Shown: piece by piece, positions 10,951 to 22,431 of the stretch | Numbering within the stretch: position 1 is the first letter of the stretch | How the letters are laid out: each line of letters starts with the position of its first letter | Assembly: GCA_028554645.1 (NCBI GenBank) | Contig: JAQOOI010000021.1 | Span: forward strand, 124,001 to 188,000 | Origin: Omphalotus guepiniiformis | Lineage: Eukaryota; Basidiomycota; Agaricomycetes; Agaricales; Omphalotaceae | Direction of reading: 5' to 3' | Length of the DNA stretch: 64,000 bases | Translations under genes and position numbers: made by a program | The notes under the pieces: generated by a model | Database searches by the model: none | Told to the model about the DNA's origin: nothing | What the model saw: the letters and a program-made list of their open reading frames with translations, nothing else

Positions 10951-12965
10951 ACAATGTGAAGTGTAAAACAATTCTGAATTGAAGGTCGTTTCTCTTTGAT
11001 CAATGTCAGGATTTATTGCTATGGAATTAAAACATATGACATACAGGTGTAACTTGTGGCGGCGACGATCATATGCAGTATGCAGTATGTAAGTATATTC
11101 GGTCTTATTCCTAGAACTCTAGCCCAACTTGATTTAAAGACGCTGACATAGATGAGTCCTCATTGACATCGACATCTTTGGCAATGGCATCGTTTCAAAA
11201 GCGACGGAGCAACTGAGGGGAGAAAGTACCGCACTGCTTCCGATAGGCTTCCGATGTACTTGTCCTATAAGACTTAAGCTTAAGTTATCGCTCGTTGGAG
11301 GGGATCATCGACATCAATCATGTTCTTGGTGCAGATGTTCGAAACGCGAAGGTATATGCACAATGCGAAGCTCTTCGAAGATGAGATGGCAACGTATATG
11401 TTCTCATAGTAAATGTTCAGGTATCCCTCCAAGGCCGTCGGTAGATACTAGTCTCCGATAGGGCTGCCTTTCATGCGATCCGAGTCTTCTGAAGGTTGTT
11501 ATTGAAGCTTAAGGTTGAAGCTTTGAAGTCCACGAGCCCACTTGTCAGAGTGGCCCGTACGTACGTATATAAGTACATACATACGACATGCGACATTCTG
11601 AATTTTGTTAAAGTTGGAATGACCATCACAGAATGCGATGTTCAAGGTGAACAATTTAAGCTTCAAGTTGTTGATATGTATACCAAGAACAGACCAAAAC
11701 AGAACAATGTCGATAACTTAAACTTAAACTTGAAAACGATATTTGCGTCCGCGCTCCGTTCTGAGAGGACTGTAAGAGATCTATATCAATGAATGTCATT
11801 CAATCGATTGGTTCCGTTCGGCGATCAGGGTCCTTGTTTCTGTGTTTCGTGTTTCGCAATTCTGAAGGATGAATGGAGGCTGTTATATAGTGCATATAAT
11901 TGAACCTGTACAGCCCCTGCAAAGTGTTGGCTTCGCTGGCTTGAGCGGCCTCAGCCGGCCCGACGGAAGCATGATGTAATACACAGACAGAATTGCATTC
12001 ATCGTTTTTCTGCTTCTCCCCCATCATCTTCCTGGGGTACATCAGGGTACATCCATAACCCAGGACGTCTTCCCAGACCCGGAAGCCTGTCAAACTCGTA
12101 ACTCGTTGCTCCAATCAAAGTTCCAATTTTTCCAAATATTCCGATATTGCACCTTGTTGCACCCAGCGCGAGTTTTATCACGATTTTCCGCCGCGCGCCG
12201 TGTGGTTCACTGGCTGGGGGTGCCTAGAATCTGATATGTTACCATGTAGTTTCACGGTGAGCCATAGGCGAGCATTCGCATCACACTAATTTCTGGTCAG
12301 TAAATTGAAAGCTGATCCGTATATGTGTCTGTTACAGTTAATGTTCAAACGTTCATGAATATGAATCATGTAAGAGGGTCGGAGGTTTACGCTAATGGGA
12401 TTGAGCGGTGGATTTTGTAATTTGATCAATGATACAGAGATGAGCTGTTTTGAACCAGCTCACTAAGTTGGGACTCGTAAGCCATCACTCTTATGTTTTG
12501 TTCTTCCGTTCTACGTCCTGTGGGCTTTTCAAGGACCTACTTGTTCATTCCTATTGAATACTCAGTTAATGATACTTAATCTCAATCTCAATCCTAATCC
12601 CAGAAGATCTACATCCCCCGGTGAATTCGTCTGAAGCACGAAAGGGTTGCATCGCCCAGTGCAGCCGCATACATAGCCACCTAGGCTAGTTATAATTTGG
12701 AATTGTCGTCCATTCGGAACTAACCTCAGCTGACTCAGACTCTGATCTGAGAACAGCACGGATAATGGGGCTGATCGCTTAGCTTAAGGGACCGAGCAAG
12801 TTGAACCCCAGCGAATTTCTACGCCTTCCTCTCCCCCTTCTTCACGATTTCTCTTCCGTAACCCTTCTTTCCCTCTTACCAAGTAACGACCGTCTCGTTC
12901 CTCCCCTCTTGTGATTGCATACCCGGCGTAGAGAGCTCCCAATCTCTTAAAGTGCCACGTTCGCC
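10951..12965. other. Intergenic, no recognisable gene
   Basis: About 2 kb of A/T-rich sequence with short palindromic runs (for example aagcttaag near 11275, and gtacgtac followed by a tacata-rich stretch near 11560). The open frames at 11496-11792 (+) and 11800-12114 (-) carry no known motif. The last few hundred bases should contain the promoter of DUF6534 gene A. Confidence 0.35.
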
Positions 12966-15168
12966 ATGTCATTGCCATTGAGTAGTCTTCCAGTTGGTGT
13001 TGACTTGTCTTCCAGTTTGGACGGGTTGTATTATGGTGAGCATTCTACTCCTACGTCCCCAGTTGAGATTCTCCCGTTGATGATAACTACTACTTACCCG
13101 AAATAGGATACGTGATATCAACAGCGTAGGTAATCTTCATGCATCCTACCAAATCCATCACTCACATTTAAGCTTCTGTTTCTTCCACCAGACTGTTTGG
13201 AATTACTCTCGTTCAGGGATGGGTTTATTTGAATATTAATAGTGATGGATGGGCTCTTCGATTGTTCGTGAGTGGGATACGAAATTTTCGATGGAGATGC
13301 GTTTGGCTGATTCTTACGTAGGTTTTCTTTTTGGTGTGAGTGCGATTTACACCGATTAGCACCACCCCTTCCTAGGGTTCTTATTTCCCCTTCTTCAACT
13401 ACCCCCACAGCGCACTGGATTTCGTCAATACGGGCCTCAGTAGTCAAATCTTGCATCATTATCTTGTACGATCCACTTCTCCTCGTCACCCTCATCGTCA
13501 CCCTCCCTTACCACTCAAAAAACTCAGGTCGCAAATTTTGGCAATTTACTCGTTGTGACGAAGATTTCAACGTACGCCAAATACTCGAATACCAATTTTT
13601 GCCATTGAAGCCCTGATGAGTTTATGTTTATGAACGGAAACGAGGATTGAGACTCTTATGACGATTATTTTGGCTTTTGCGTGAGTTTGAGTTGTTTCTC
13701 TTGCGCGAAGATTTGAAGGGTACTGACGAGGTTTTTGTTTAGTGGGCACTTGTTTTTCGCGGGTTATGTGTATAGGCGTACGTCTTCAGCAGTATCAGTG
13801 TGTGAGTAAAACTTAGAGTTGTGTTGTGATAGTGAGGAGGTGTCATCGGAGTGTCCCTGCGACGATTGTGGTGCGATTTGTTGTTGGGCCTCAGTCTAGT
13901 TTCTGATTATATTGGCGTGATATAGGTGGTTATTGGATGCGCAGCGTTTGGTTAGTCTCTTTGTCAGAGTGTTGGTGTTCAAGCACTCATATAATACGTT
14001 GGATGTTGGATTAACCTTCAGGAACCGGTATTGGTAAGAGCGCCTATTAGTCTTTTTCGTTTCATTTCGTCCTTACCGTGACATTGCTATTGCTCAGCCA
14101 GCGTGGTGCAACTATTCAGAAACGACTCACTAGCTAATCTCGGTAGTCACTCGGAAAAGGTATGTTCTAAACATCATCAACACTCGTTAACCTATTTGAC
14201 GTCCCTGGGCCTTTCGTACTTAGGTTGAATTGGGCGTCGCAAGTGGTCTTGCGGCTCTCGCTGACTTCATAAGCTCGATTGCTATCATCTGGTCTACAAG
14301 TAGCTCACGAACTGGAATCAAAAAGTCTGTGTTTTCTTTTTGCCTTTCAGTCTCTTTTCTTCTGTTCACACCCGGGCGTTTGCTGATACGGCCACTATTA
14401 TACACAGCTTAGATTCTCCGATTGAGAAGATATATCAGTTCGCGGTTACACAAGGGATCTTCGTAGGCGTTGATCAGCTTTTGATGTTGATTTTGTTGCT
14501 TGTGAAACCTGACAAGCTGTACTGGTGAGTTCCCTTCTCCTTTGAGGTCTTAGTTGGAGGTTCGGGTTGCTCAGTTTGGCGATGGATCATTCAGGATGCC
14601 TTTCCATTTATGTTTGGGCAAGGCATATGTGATTACGATCAGTGAGTTTTCATACCCCCCTGCCTGCCTTTTATCAACCACGTCGTGTTCTAACGCGGAT
14701 TTTGTAGTCGCTATGTAATGCAGTACTTCTACCCCTACGAACGACGTCTAATGATTTGTTCATAATTTCTCGCAGTTTGAACGCACGAGATAGCGCACAA
14801 GCAAACGTTCACGCCAGAGCAGAGGCTACCAACATGTTTGTCGCTGCCCCTGGAACCTACTCGAACTCAAGAGTTATGGATACACAACAGGGTTATGGGG
14901 AAAGAGCGTTAAGTGAGGCTAGTGTGAGTGGTTCCACCAAGTTTCTCCCTTTGTTATTGCCGTGTCGTTGACGTGGATTGGATTGGATTGTAGTTGGATG
15001 ATTATGAACTTCAAGCGAGTTTAAAACGTAAGCTTAAGCCCTGCCCGTGGATCTTTGGTTTCCTCGTGAACTTGATTATTGATTGACTGATTGAATGGTT
15101 GTGTAGCTGCAACGCCTACGGGTGGACCGACGAAGATTTTTGTGTCTCGGGATAAAGTGGTTACTTGA
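12966..15168 (+). CDS. DUF6534-type multi-span membrane protein A
   Basis: This is a basidiomycete-type integral membrane protein of unknown function, paralogous to 36289-38173. The start is MSLPLSSLPVGVDL, and the paralogue has LSGLPLGVDLSGTLDG. Exons chain through ALFGITLVQGWVYLN, LDFVNTGLSSQILHHYLV, VANFGNL, IETLMTIILAF, FFAGYVYR, VVIGCAAFGTGIASVVQLF, NDSLANLG, the block ending SSSRTGIK, YQFAVTQGIFVGVDQ, LILLLVKPDKLYW, MPFHLCLGKAYVI and LNARDSA. The soluble tail ends VSRDKVVT at the TGA 15166-15168. With about a dozen small GT-AG introns, every block falls in frame with the paralogue, so I judge it intact despite looking fragmentary. The role may be sensory or transport, but nothing here proves either. 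Confidence 0.78.
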
Positions 15169-16588
15169 TCATGACATGACATGAAGATCGGGTTGGATGG
15201 ATGGATAAATTATTTGTGGATGAAGACGAAGTACTACCTATGTACTTTCGAGCCTTACAAAGTACATATTGTGGAACTTCCGAACTTCCGAACTTCAACT
15301 TGTCAATACTTGGTTGGGTTGGATAAGTATTACTATTAGTATTACTATTGTTGTTTGTGTTTTGATATACTTATTGTGTGATTGTAAATTACTTACGAGT
15401 TGCTCTCTGTAATACTCATCTAATGCCAATGGAACATCTAATGGATTAATGGATTATCGATTGTCGGTTGTCGGTTGTCGGTTGTGTAACGTGCTGCCCC
15501 GTACGCGTACGCGTGTGGGTATGGTACCTGTACCTGTAACCTGTATGGTAAGTATGTAAGTACGGTACGGTACGGTACTCGTAGCGTAGCGCGTAGCAGA
15601 TGGTCCTCCTTCACTCATATCAGAGAGAATATTACTATAGCTAATAGTGCCGAATGTCAACCGAGCAATCGAGGATATAGGCCCCTACAGGCGGTTCTCT
15701 ACTACGCAATGCACATTATTAGGCTGATATTTCAAGGTCCTGTAATAAATTCAGCCAAGCCGCGATAATATCTCAGGAACCTGCTGACGATCCACAGTCT
15801 ATTGTTAATTAGTGTCATGATTTACCTTGACTTCTAGTCTCTTCTAGCGCGGTATATATATATGAGTACATATATCCATTGTTATAACGACGGCTGATTA
15901 TAACATATTGTATGGCATGGATGATGGTACATATGACCTCAGTCTCCTAGACTCTGAGTGTTCTACAACAGAAACACGTATCTCGGTGTTTTATTTATCG
16001 CAAGCAAGCAAGCCATTTATGCATGCATGCAAGCAAACCAGTTCCCCTCGGTTCCGCCTGCCTGCCTCCCACAGGCCTGTCTGCTTAGCTCACTAAGTCT
16101 CACTATGGCATGAATGGGCAGGGCAAGGATTTCTCCATCCATCCAGCCTAGAGTGCTGCTTTGAAGAAAGAATTGCTCAGGGCGCATAGATTTTGGGTCC
16201 TGCCTGCCTAAGGTGTAACTACATGTCCTGGTTCTGTGATGCGCTGGCTGCTCAGTAGTGTTCGGTAGCTCGGTAGCTCGGTGGGTCGGTGGTTCGGTGG
16301 TTCGGTGGTACTTATGTACCGACTCCCTTGGTGAACGAACGAACCCAACCCGAGGCTTTGAAAGTATCCATCTGCCCGCCATCCCCGCCCGACTGTCGGC
16401 CGAAAAAAGAGGCTTTGTATCCTTGTATCACTGAGAGATGACCGTAACTTTGTTGGCTGGCGGTGGTGAACGTTTGAACTATAATCAGAGTCGGAGGAGA
16501 CTCGGAAAGAGAAAGAATAAGTTACTATTTCAGTATATGTATGTATACAACCATGGCGTCTTTCAATAATGTACCGAGTTGCCTATCT
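15169..16588. other. Intergenic, simple-sequence rich
   Basis: No gene is recognised. The interval has several short tandem motifs: gtcggttgtcggttg near 15460, gtacgcgtacgcg near 15500, ggtacggtacggtac near 15565, and the tcggtggt array at 16255-16310. It lies between the 3' ends of DUF6534 gene A (+) and the desaturase at 16589 (-), so it is a convergent terminator region. Confidence 0.5.
16255..16310. repeat. Tandem gctcggta/gttcggtg repeat
   Basis: About seven 8-base units that drift from gctcggta to gttcggtg, in non-coding DNA between two convergent genes. Confidence 0.8.
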
Positions 16589-18280
16589 TCAATCTACAGA
16601 GTCAACCTCGCGAGCCGCTTCCCCGCGTTTATTCTTACAAAAAACGATGTCACCTTCATCTTCGATGAAGCAACATTCTGTGAAGCTGCGATATAAGGCC
16701 CTAAAGACGTTCTGCTTGGCAGCAAGTAAGTGCACGTATAGCGTAAGTGAACAATTTACTAATTGGAGAGTGGTCAGTAAGAACGACGTACAGTCGAATC
16801 ATAAGTGTAATCGTCTTTGAGTACCGCCTTGATATGCTCCGTAACGAGCGGTTGATTGTCTAGAAGATATGCGTCATTCAGTGAACCCCGCGAGGTAACT
16901 TGGTTCGGGAGCTTACAGAATGGAATAGAGGAGAACAAGTGATGAGATATCTGGAATTAGAACTTGTTTTTAGCAACGATCCGGAACGTACGTCGGGTGA
17001 GGGGCAGCCTTACATGATTATGAGATGCATTATGAAAGAAAACCTCTCCAATCCAACCCATGAAAGGACGGTCGATGCTTGACAGGGCCCCACGAAGGAA
17101 AGTCCATTCCCCTTTACGATATTGAGGTACAGTGGGATCGCAGTGTTGGAGGTACACCATCATTACAATCCAGTGATTCGTGCACTGAAGGTTTGACGTC
17201 GAACAACAATCAATTGAAGATGGTTAGCATCGGATGTATGAGGTGCTTACGGTGTAGGGTATGAGATAAAGCTTGACAAAGTACGCGAGGCCGACCGTCG
17301 ATGACCAGCTATACAATAGATACATCATGGCAGCAATGCCAATATCAGATATTATGATGCTCGAGCGTTCGTGCGGTTTGAACAGCGCAGAAGTCGGAAA
17401 GAAATGCTTTATTATGCAGAAAACCTTCATGTCAAATCAAGTATCTCGTATCGGAATCAGAGTGAACTTACATTGGTCCAAGCTGGGTAAGAAGGCGAGC
17501 CGAGTGTGTTAAAGAAAAGATAACATTGCCATCCGAATACTTGCATGAAAATCAATCGAGCCAGCGTAAATATAGGCGTTTCTTCGAGAATTTCTTCGTA
17601 GTCGACTGGGCTAGCGACTTTTTGAGGAGGCAAGCCGTAGTGACTTCGAGTTCGGGGAACGAAGTGTTCCTCGCGTTCGACAGATGCTGTAGCTTTATGA
17701 TGAGAATTATGGGTCGACCTCCAGGCGAAATAAGGCACGAGCAAGAACTTGTACATATCATCTCCAAGTCAGATTTTCACGAATTGGGAATGAACAGAAA
17801 AAGGCTTACTGTGTGTAAAGAAAACCCTACGACATGGTTGAACCATTTATGGGGAGACAAAGTACCATGACCAGCTTCATGAGCAAGAGTCCACCATCCA
17901 GTCAAGACGATTCCTTGCCAGAACCAATAGAAAGACCATAAAGACCATCTAATCAAGCCAGCAGTCCAAGGGGAGATGATGCCAAAATGCCGAAAACACA
18001 GTTCGGTAGTGGGGTCAATGAGCAAACCAAGCTTGAACAAACAATACGCTGATATAATATCACGCGTCACGTAAAGTAACCCTTTCCATGTGCTTTTTTC
18101 GTATAGATCCTTTGGAACGACTTTATGCAGCTCGCTCATCGTCACCTGAATTTTCGATGCGAAATATCAGAGGTTTCTCGTCGACTAACGGTATTCTCGA
18201 AAAACGCGAACCTTTGTGGGTTTGAAGGGCACGGTCTTTCTTTTCTGAAATTCGGGACCGTCGATGAAGAGAGAGGACAT
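16589..18280 (-). CDS. Delta-12-type membrane fatty acid desaturase 1
   Basis: This is a di-iron membrane desaturase of the oleate delta-12 desaturase family, expected in the endoplasmic reticulum. Exon 1 (ATG at 18280) reads MSSLFIDGPEFQKRKTV and joins VTMSELHKVVPKDLYEK after a 60-base intron. The three His boxes are present: HEAGHG, HNSHH and, across an intron, HVISHH. Between them lie the family blocks RTRSHYGLPP, PIFTLARLIFMQ, LQHCDPTVPQYRKGEWTFLRG and DRPFMGWIGEVFFHNASHNH. The tail reads IPFYNQPLVTEHIK, ALYRSFTECCFIEDEGD and ends EVDSVD at 16589. The length of about 420 residues suits the family. Box 1 has Ala where oleate desaturases usually have Cys (HECGH). It is transcribed divergently from desaturase 2. 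The substrate and whether the product is an alkene or alkyne cannot be read from the sequence. Confidence 0.9.
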
Positions 18281-18964
18281 GGTGGATAGAGCGCAAGTTA
18301 CTACTGCCGCGCGCGGTCTCTTCTAGCTTCAGCAGTACTTCGGGGATGCCAGATGGATGGACGGATGCGTGATGCGTCGTAAGGTTCTTAAAAATGATGT
18401 GATCTGTGAGTCCTTGTGACCGAACCCGGCCTGCACCGGCGCCCCAAAGCGCCCAAATTGCAGGTTCAAAGCCTAAAGGTGTCTTTTATCTTGATTTCAT
18501 TGATCAGAAATAGCTTGGTTCCGTGTATCCATCTGTATCCGAATTTCGTGGCGATACATGTTTTGATGCCAGAGTGCCTGTCTCCTTGGTCCTCATCAAA
18601 CGTTCATGTGGGCAGGGGTAACACGATGTCGCTAAGTTGTAAGTTATCACTTACAGTCGCCCATAAGTAGCCATAAGTATGGTTTCATCAATCTAATATT
18701 CTTACAAGTTCCAGTGCAAAAAAAAATAGGTGTACTGGCTTGGCTTCGGGGATGATAAGCTTCTACAGGGAAGCATTTAACCGAACGGGCTGAGGTCGGC
18801 TGCCAGCGCTCCGAGCTTCCAGCGCGCATTGGTTTGAAATTCATCCATATCCGTGTATGCAAACAGAATGCGAACTGTCTATCAAATTCTTACTTAAAAG
18901 CAGCGCAGTTCGTTATGTGGCCTTCAAGTTTCTATTCCTCACTATCCTACCCTAGATTCACGGA
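18281..18964. promoter_or_regulatory. Shared divergent promoter region of the two desaturases
   Basis: The ATG of desaturase 1 (-) and the ATG of desaturase 2 (+) face away from each other across 684 bases with no open gene between. The interval must hold both promoters. I see no clear TATA box or palindromic operator. Co-regulation is an inference from the layout. Confidence 0.6.
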
Positions 18965-20878
18965 ATGTCGGGCAAACTTGAAGGTCCTTCACGCAGTACT
19001 CGTTATGATGAACGTGAATTGCCAGCATATACTCCTATGAAATGGTAAGAGAGTCCTATTCATCTGCTTCGAATGGGATTTACATTTTGTGTGCCATTAA
19101 TAGGACGCTGAAGGAGATCAAGGATGCTATTCCTGATCACTTATTCGTTAGGAGTACAACGGCTTCACTTGTTTATCTTCTTCGTGATTTCTGCCTTGCG
19201 GCCACTGTATGGACAGCCGCTACGTATATCGATCCATACTTTGGGTCTTGGAATGCTCGTCAGACTTTTACTCCTGTTGGAGCTGAAGTACTTCGTTGGG
19301 CTGCGTGGTGTACCTAGTAAGTGTTAATTTTGAATACGTCAAAGTGTCCTGGAACTCATACAATACTTCCTCTCAAGCTGGTGGTTCCAGGGACTCATAT
19401 TCACAGGTATATGGGTCATCGGTCATGAGGTAGGTGTTCTTTGTGCTTCCTTTATCATCGGAAGATATTAATCCTCTTCTTTTTTCTGCGCGAAGTGCGG
19501 TCATAGCGCATTCTCAAACTCTCGTATCTTGAACGATATCATCGGATTCGTGAGTCATGCCAAATGGTCATCATTCAACCGCTTCAACTCTACCTACCTC
19601 TTCAGATCACACACTCTGCCTTATGGACGCCATACTTTAGCTGGAAGATATCGCATCATCGTCATCATTCCAACCATGCGTCAATGGAACGAGACGAAGT
19701 GTATGTTCCAAAGACTCGTGAAGACTTGGGTATTCCGGACGAAGACAATGACAAGATTGATTGGGATGAAATCTTCGGGGATACGCCTATTTACACGCTT
19801 TACATGTTAATCCGACAGCAACTCGTTGCGTTCCCTGCCTACCTTTGTAAGATACTCCGATTCTCCCGACTCTCGCGCATGTCTGATCTTCTCATTACCC
19901 CCCTCTTCTGTTGCATGTTTCAGTGTTTAACGTCTCCGGACAGAAGAACTATCCCAAGGGGACCAATCATTTCAATCGTAAGTATTTCGGCCGGTAGTTA
20001 TCCGTTGAAGCGGAAGCGCTGACGATGTTTCATGATGCAGCGTCTTCGATACTCTTCACGAAAGAACAACGAAATGTCGTGATCATTTCCAACATTGGTC
20101 TCGCACTCGCAGGAACCTCCTTGAGTCTAGCTGTGTCTCGCTTCGGAGCCTCGAACGTTATCAAATATTACTTTATTCCGTGGCTTGAAGTCACACATTG
20201 GTGTAAGTTCGCATTTATCCAACATTTCGTGTTTTTACCGGCGGGCGCTGATGAGATTTTCACAGTCATCATGATTACATACCTCCACCATACCGATTCG
20301 ACGCTTCCTCACTATCGGGGCAAAGAATGGAACTTCCAGCGCGGTGCGGCAGCTACTGTGGATAGACCATTCCTTGGATGGCAAGGTCGTTTTTTCTTAC
20401 ATGATGTGGCCCATTTCCATGTTATCCATCATGTAAGTTTTTGATACTACCCTTCACCCCCAAATCATAACTAATTGCATTGCAACTATGCTTTACAACA
20501 GTTCTTCCCGAAGATGCCGTGGTGTAAGTACAAGTACTCCCATCTCGCGGGTATCCGAGGAGCGTTACTGACTTGTAATTCCACCCATCAGACAATGGGG
20601 CAGAAGCAACTGATTACCTGAAGGCATTTATCGGAGAACATTACGCGTACTCCGATAAGCCCGTGTTTCAAGCTCTTTGGGAATCATATAATGATTGTCA
20701 GTTCGTTGAGAATGAAGGTTAGTGGAGGATCATTATCATTCACATAGCATTGCATGCTTTGATTCTTGATGTGTTCTAATTACTGCCATTTGCAGGAGAT
20801 GTTTTGTTCTACCGAAATAAGAGAGGAGAAGCAGTTAGACGCCCGGCTGAGGAATATGCCTTGAAGAAGGCACAGTAG
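18965..20878 (+). CDS. Delta-12-type membrane fatty acid desaturase 2
   Basis: This is a second member of the delta-12 desaturase family. It starts [20 protein letters not shown], then [17 protein letters not shown] joins after the first intron. Box 1 is split by an intron and reads HECGHSAFS. Box 2 is SHHRHHSNH, within a long exon that continues [13 protein letters not shown] and [15 protein letters not shown]. Box 3 is HVIHH followed by FFPKMPW, preceded by [21 protein letters not shown] and [20 protein letters not shown]. The C-terminus reads [20 protein letters not shown] and ends KKAQ before TAG at 20876-20878. I count about 430 residues and ten or more introns. It is clearly diverged from desaturase 1: HECGH against HEAGH, HHRHH against HNSHH, FFPKMPW against LFSSIPF. 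It is therefore an older duplicate or a distinct subfamily member. All metal-binding His residues are present. Confidence 0.9.
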
Positions 20879-20999
20879 AATGATTTATATGTAAGATTTA
20901 GATTGTTTTCGCCCTGATTGTATATTCTTGCTCAGTATTCTCAAAGTTCGGACGAATTTGTCTGAAACCTATTCCCATTACATACATTTAAACCTATTG

Positions 21000-22183
21000 T
21001 TATAGTTTTGCATTTCTTTTAGAATCTATGCTATACACACGAACCGCGTCCTTCCATAAGACCTGAACTGCGCTCCAGTACCTCTCAGGATCACTTCTCA
21101 TATGAGATACATGAGGAGTTCCCTGAAAGCTCTCCTGCGCCACAGAATACCCTAGTCCGCGAACTATGCGTATATGGTCTTCTACTGCTGAAAAAGGTAC
21201 CATCGTATCCGCGTCTGAATAGATGTAAATACGTGGCGTGTACTTGTTACTCCAAGGAAGGACATTTGGTTTTGCAAGATGTTCGTGAAGAAGCGGTAAG
21301 AGATGATCGTTTCGCATAACCCCGTAGTTGATGATGTAGAAGACGCAGTAGAGTAATGTGATAGGGAGAGTTGCGATTTTCTTGGCGAAGGGTGATTGTA
21401 AGGAAGCAGTAAATGTTGCTAGCATTGAGCTATATTCGTTCGCACCGGGTACTGAGTCGAAAATGAGTGCAATAGGAAATGAGTGATTGATTCTTGGCGA
21501 GGAGGATTCGTTTTTGTTTTTGTCCAGGCGGGATAGACGGGCTTGGAGAATATTCGCAAGGGTCATCAATTGGAAGCCTCCTCCGTTTGAAAATCATTCA
21601 TTATTAGCAGGATATTTTTGGAGATTTCCCTCCCTCGGGAGAGAAAGAGAGGCCGCCCACGCTTACCGTTTGAAATTACATGGAACAAAAACCCCTTTGA
21701 CGTGTCCTGTTTACTCAAGCTGGATATCAGGATTTCAACTGCAGGTTCTAAAGTTCGTTCCTGTCGAGAGAGAACATTCGTTGATACTTCAGAAAAGTTG
21801 GTTGAGCTGGTAGTTGATGGGACTTACTCTTTCAACTGGGCTGGTATACATGAAGGATGAATGGGATTGAACGATGATGATATCTGAAGTCGGATAGAGT
21901 TCTCGGTGACCTTGGGCATACTTTGACATTAGGTTCATCGACGCGTCCACTAGTCATAGCGTGAGTTGTATGAAGAGCGAGTAAGAATACAATGGTACTC
22001 ACTCCATCCAAAGATAAAGATATGCCTGAATTCTTGGGGTTAACCCATGCTACGTCTGAGCAACCTGAAGACTTACGACGGGTCCTGAGCATGATTTCTT
22101 ATATTTGAGGAGTGTGTATCTTGTGAGCCTTTAATGAGAAAGACGTCCTTGTTCAATGGACGAGGGTTAATAGACGTCGACAT
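21000..22183 (-). CDS. DUF829 (PaxU/TMEM53-like) alpha/beta hydrolase
   Basis: This DUF829-family protein was recognised from its block order. The first exon starts MSTSINPRPLNKDVFLIKGS at 22183. After a 52-base intron comes IFIFGWMDASMNLMSKYAQG, then SDIIIVQSHSSFMYTSP, SRQERTLEPAVEILISS, FLFHVISNGGGFQLMTL, IALIFDSVPGANEY and IYSDADTMVPFSAVEDH. The sequence ends near GTPHVSHMRSDPERYWSAV with the stop at 21000. DUF829 proteins have an alpha/beta-hydrolase-like fold; the family includes PaxU of the Penicillium paxilline cluster and animal TMEM53. The family reaction is not established. The HVSH motif and YSDAD suggest the usual His and Asp positions. It shares a 248-base divergent promoter with the SDR at 22432 and lies tail to tail with desaturase 2, so it sits inside the acyl-enzyme block. 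Confidence 0.8.
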
Positions 22184-22431
22184 GGTGCGGGGTTGATGCT
22201 GAAGCTGAGGGGCACCATGTTTTTTGCCGGCTTTTGCTCAACGGGAAGTGGGCCACGTGGGAATCTTATGTTGTAGAACCGAGCCGGACTGTCAATTGAG
22301 CCAGCGCGTAACCAGCGCGTAACCATTGCCAGGCGCTGTTTATCCGTAAACCGTCGTACAAATAATCTCCTCACCAGTCTACTCACCAGTTACATACATT
22401 CAGCCTTTCAACGACATAAATCAGAACTGTG
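22184..22431. promoter_or_regulatory. Divergent promoter between DUF829 gene and SDR 1
   Basis: Only 248 bases separate two divergent start codons. Both promoters must lie here or overlap the coding starts. It contains the short direct repeats accagcgcgtaacca and aaccagcgcgtaacc near 22310. No transcription factor site is assigned. Confidence 0.55.

Noticed and set aside
11496..12114. Two ORFs of about 100 codons
   Set aside because: Low-information sequence with no motif; region otherwise non-coding.
12784..12978. Minus-strand ORF overlapping the start of DUF6534 gene A
   Set aside because: Covers the promoter and first codons of a gene supported by its paralogue.
13560..14170. Stops in the middle of DUF6534 gene A taken as pseudogenisation
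   Set aside because: Removing short GT-AG introns brings every block into frame with gene B.
15430..16320. Short tandem motifs considered as a CRISPR-like array
   Set aside because: Units are 4-8 bases with no unique spacers, and the genome is eukaryotic.
18440..18480. ggttcaaagcc resembling a tRNA T-loop
   Set aside because: No cloverleaf can be formed with flanking bases; lies in a promoter region.
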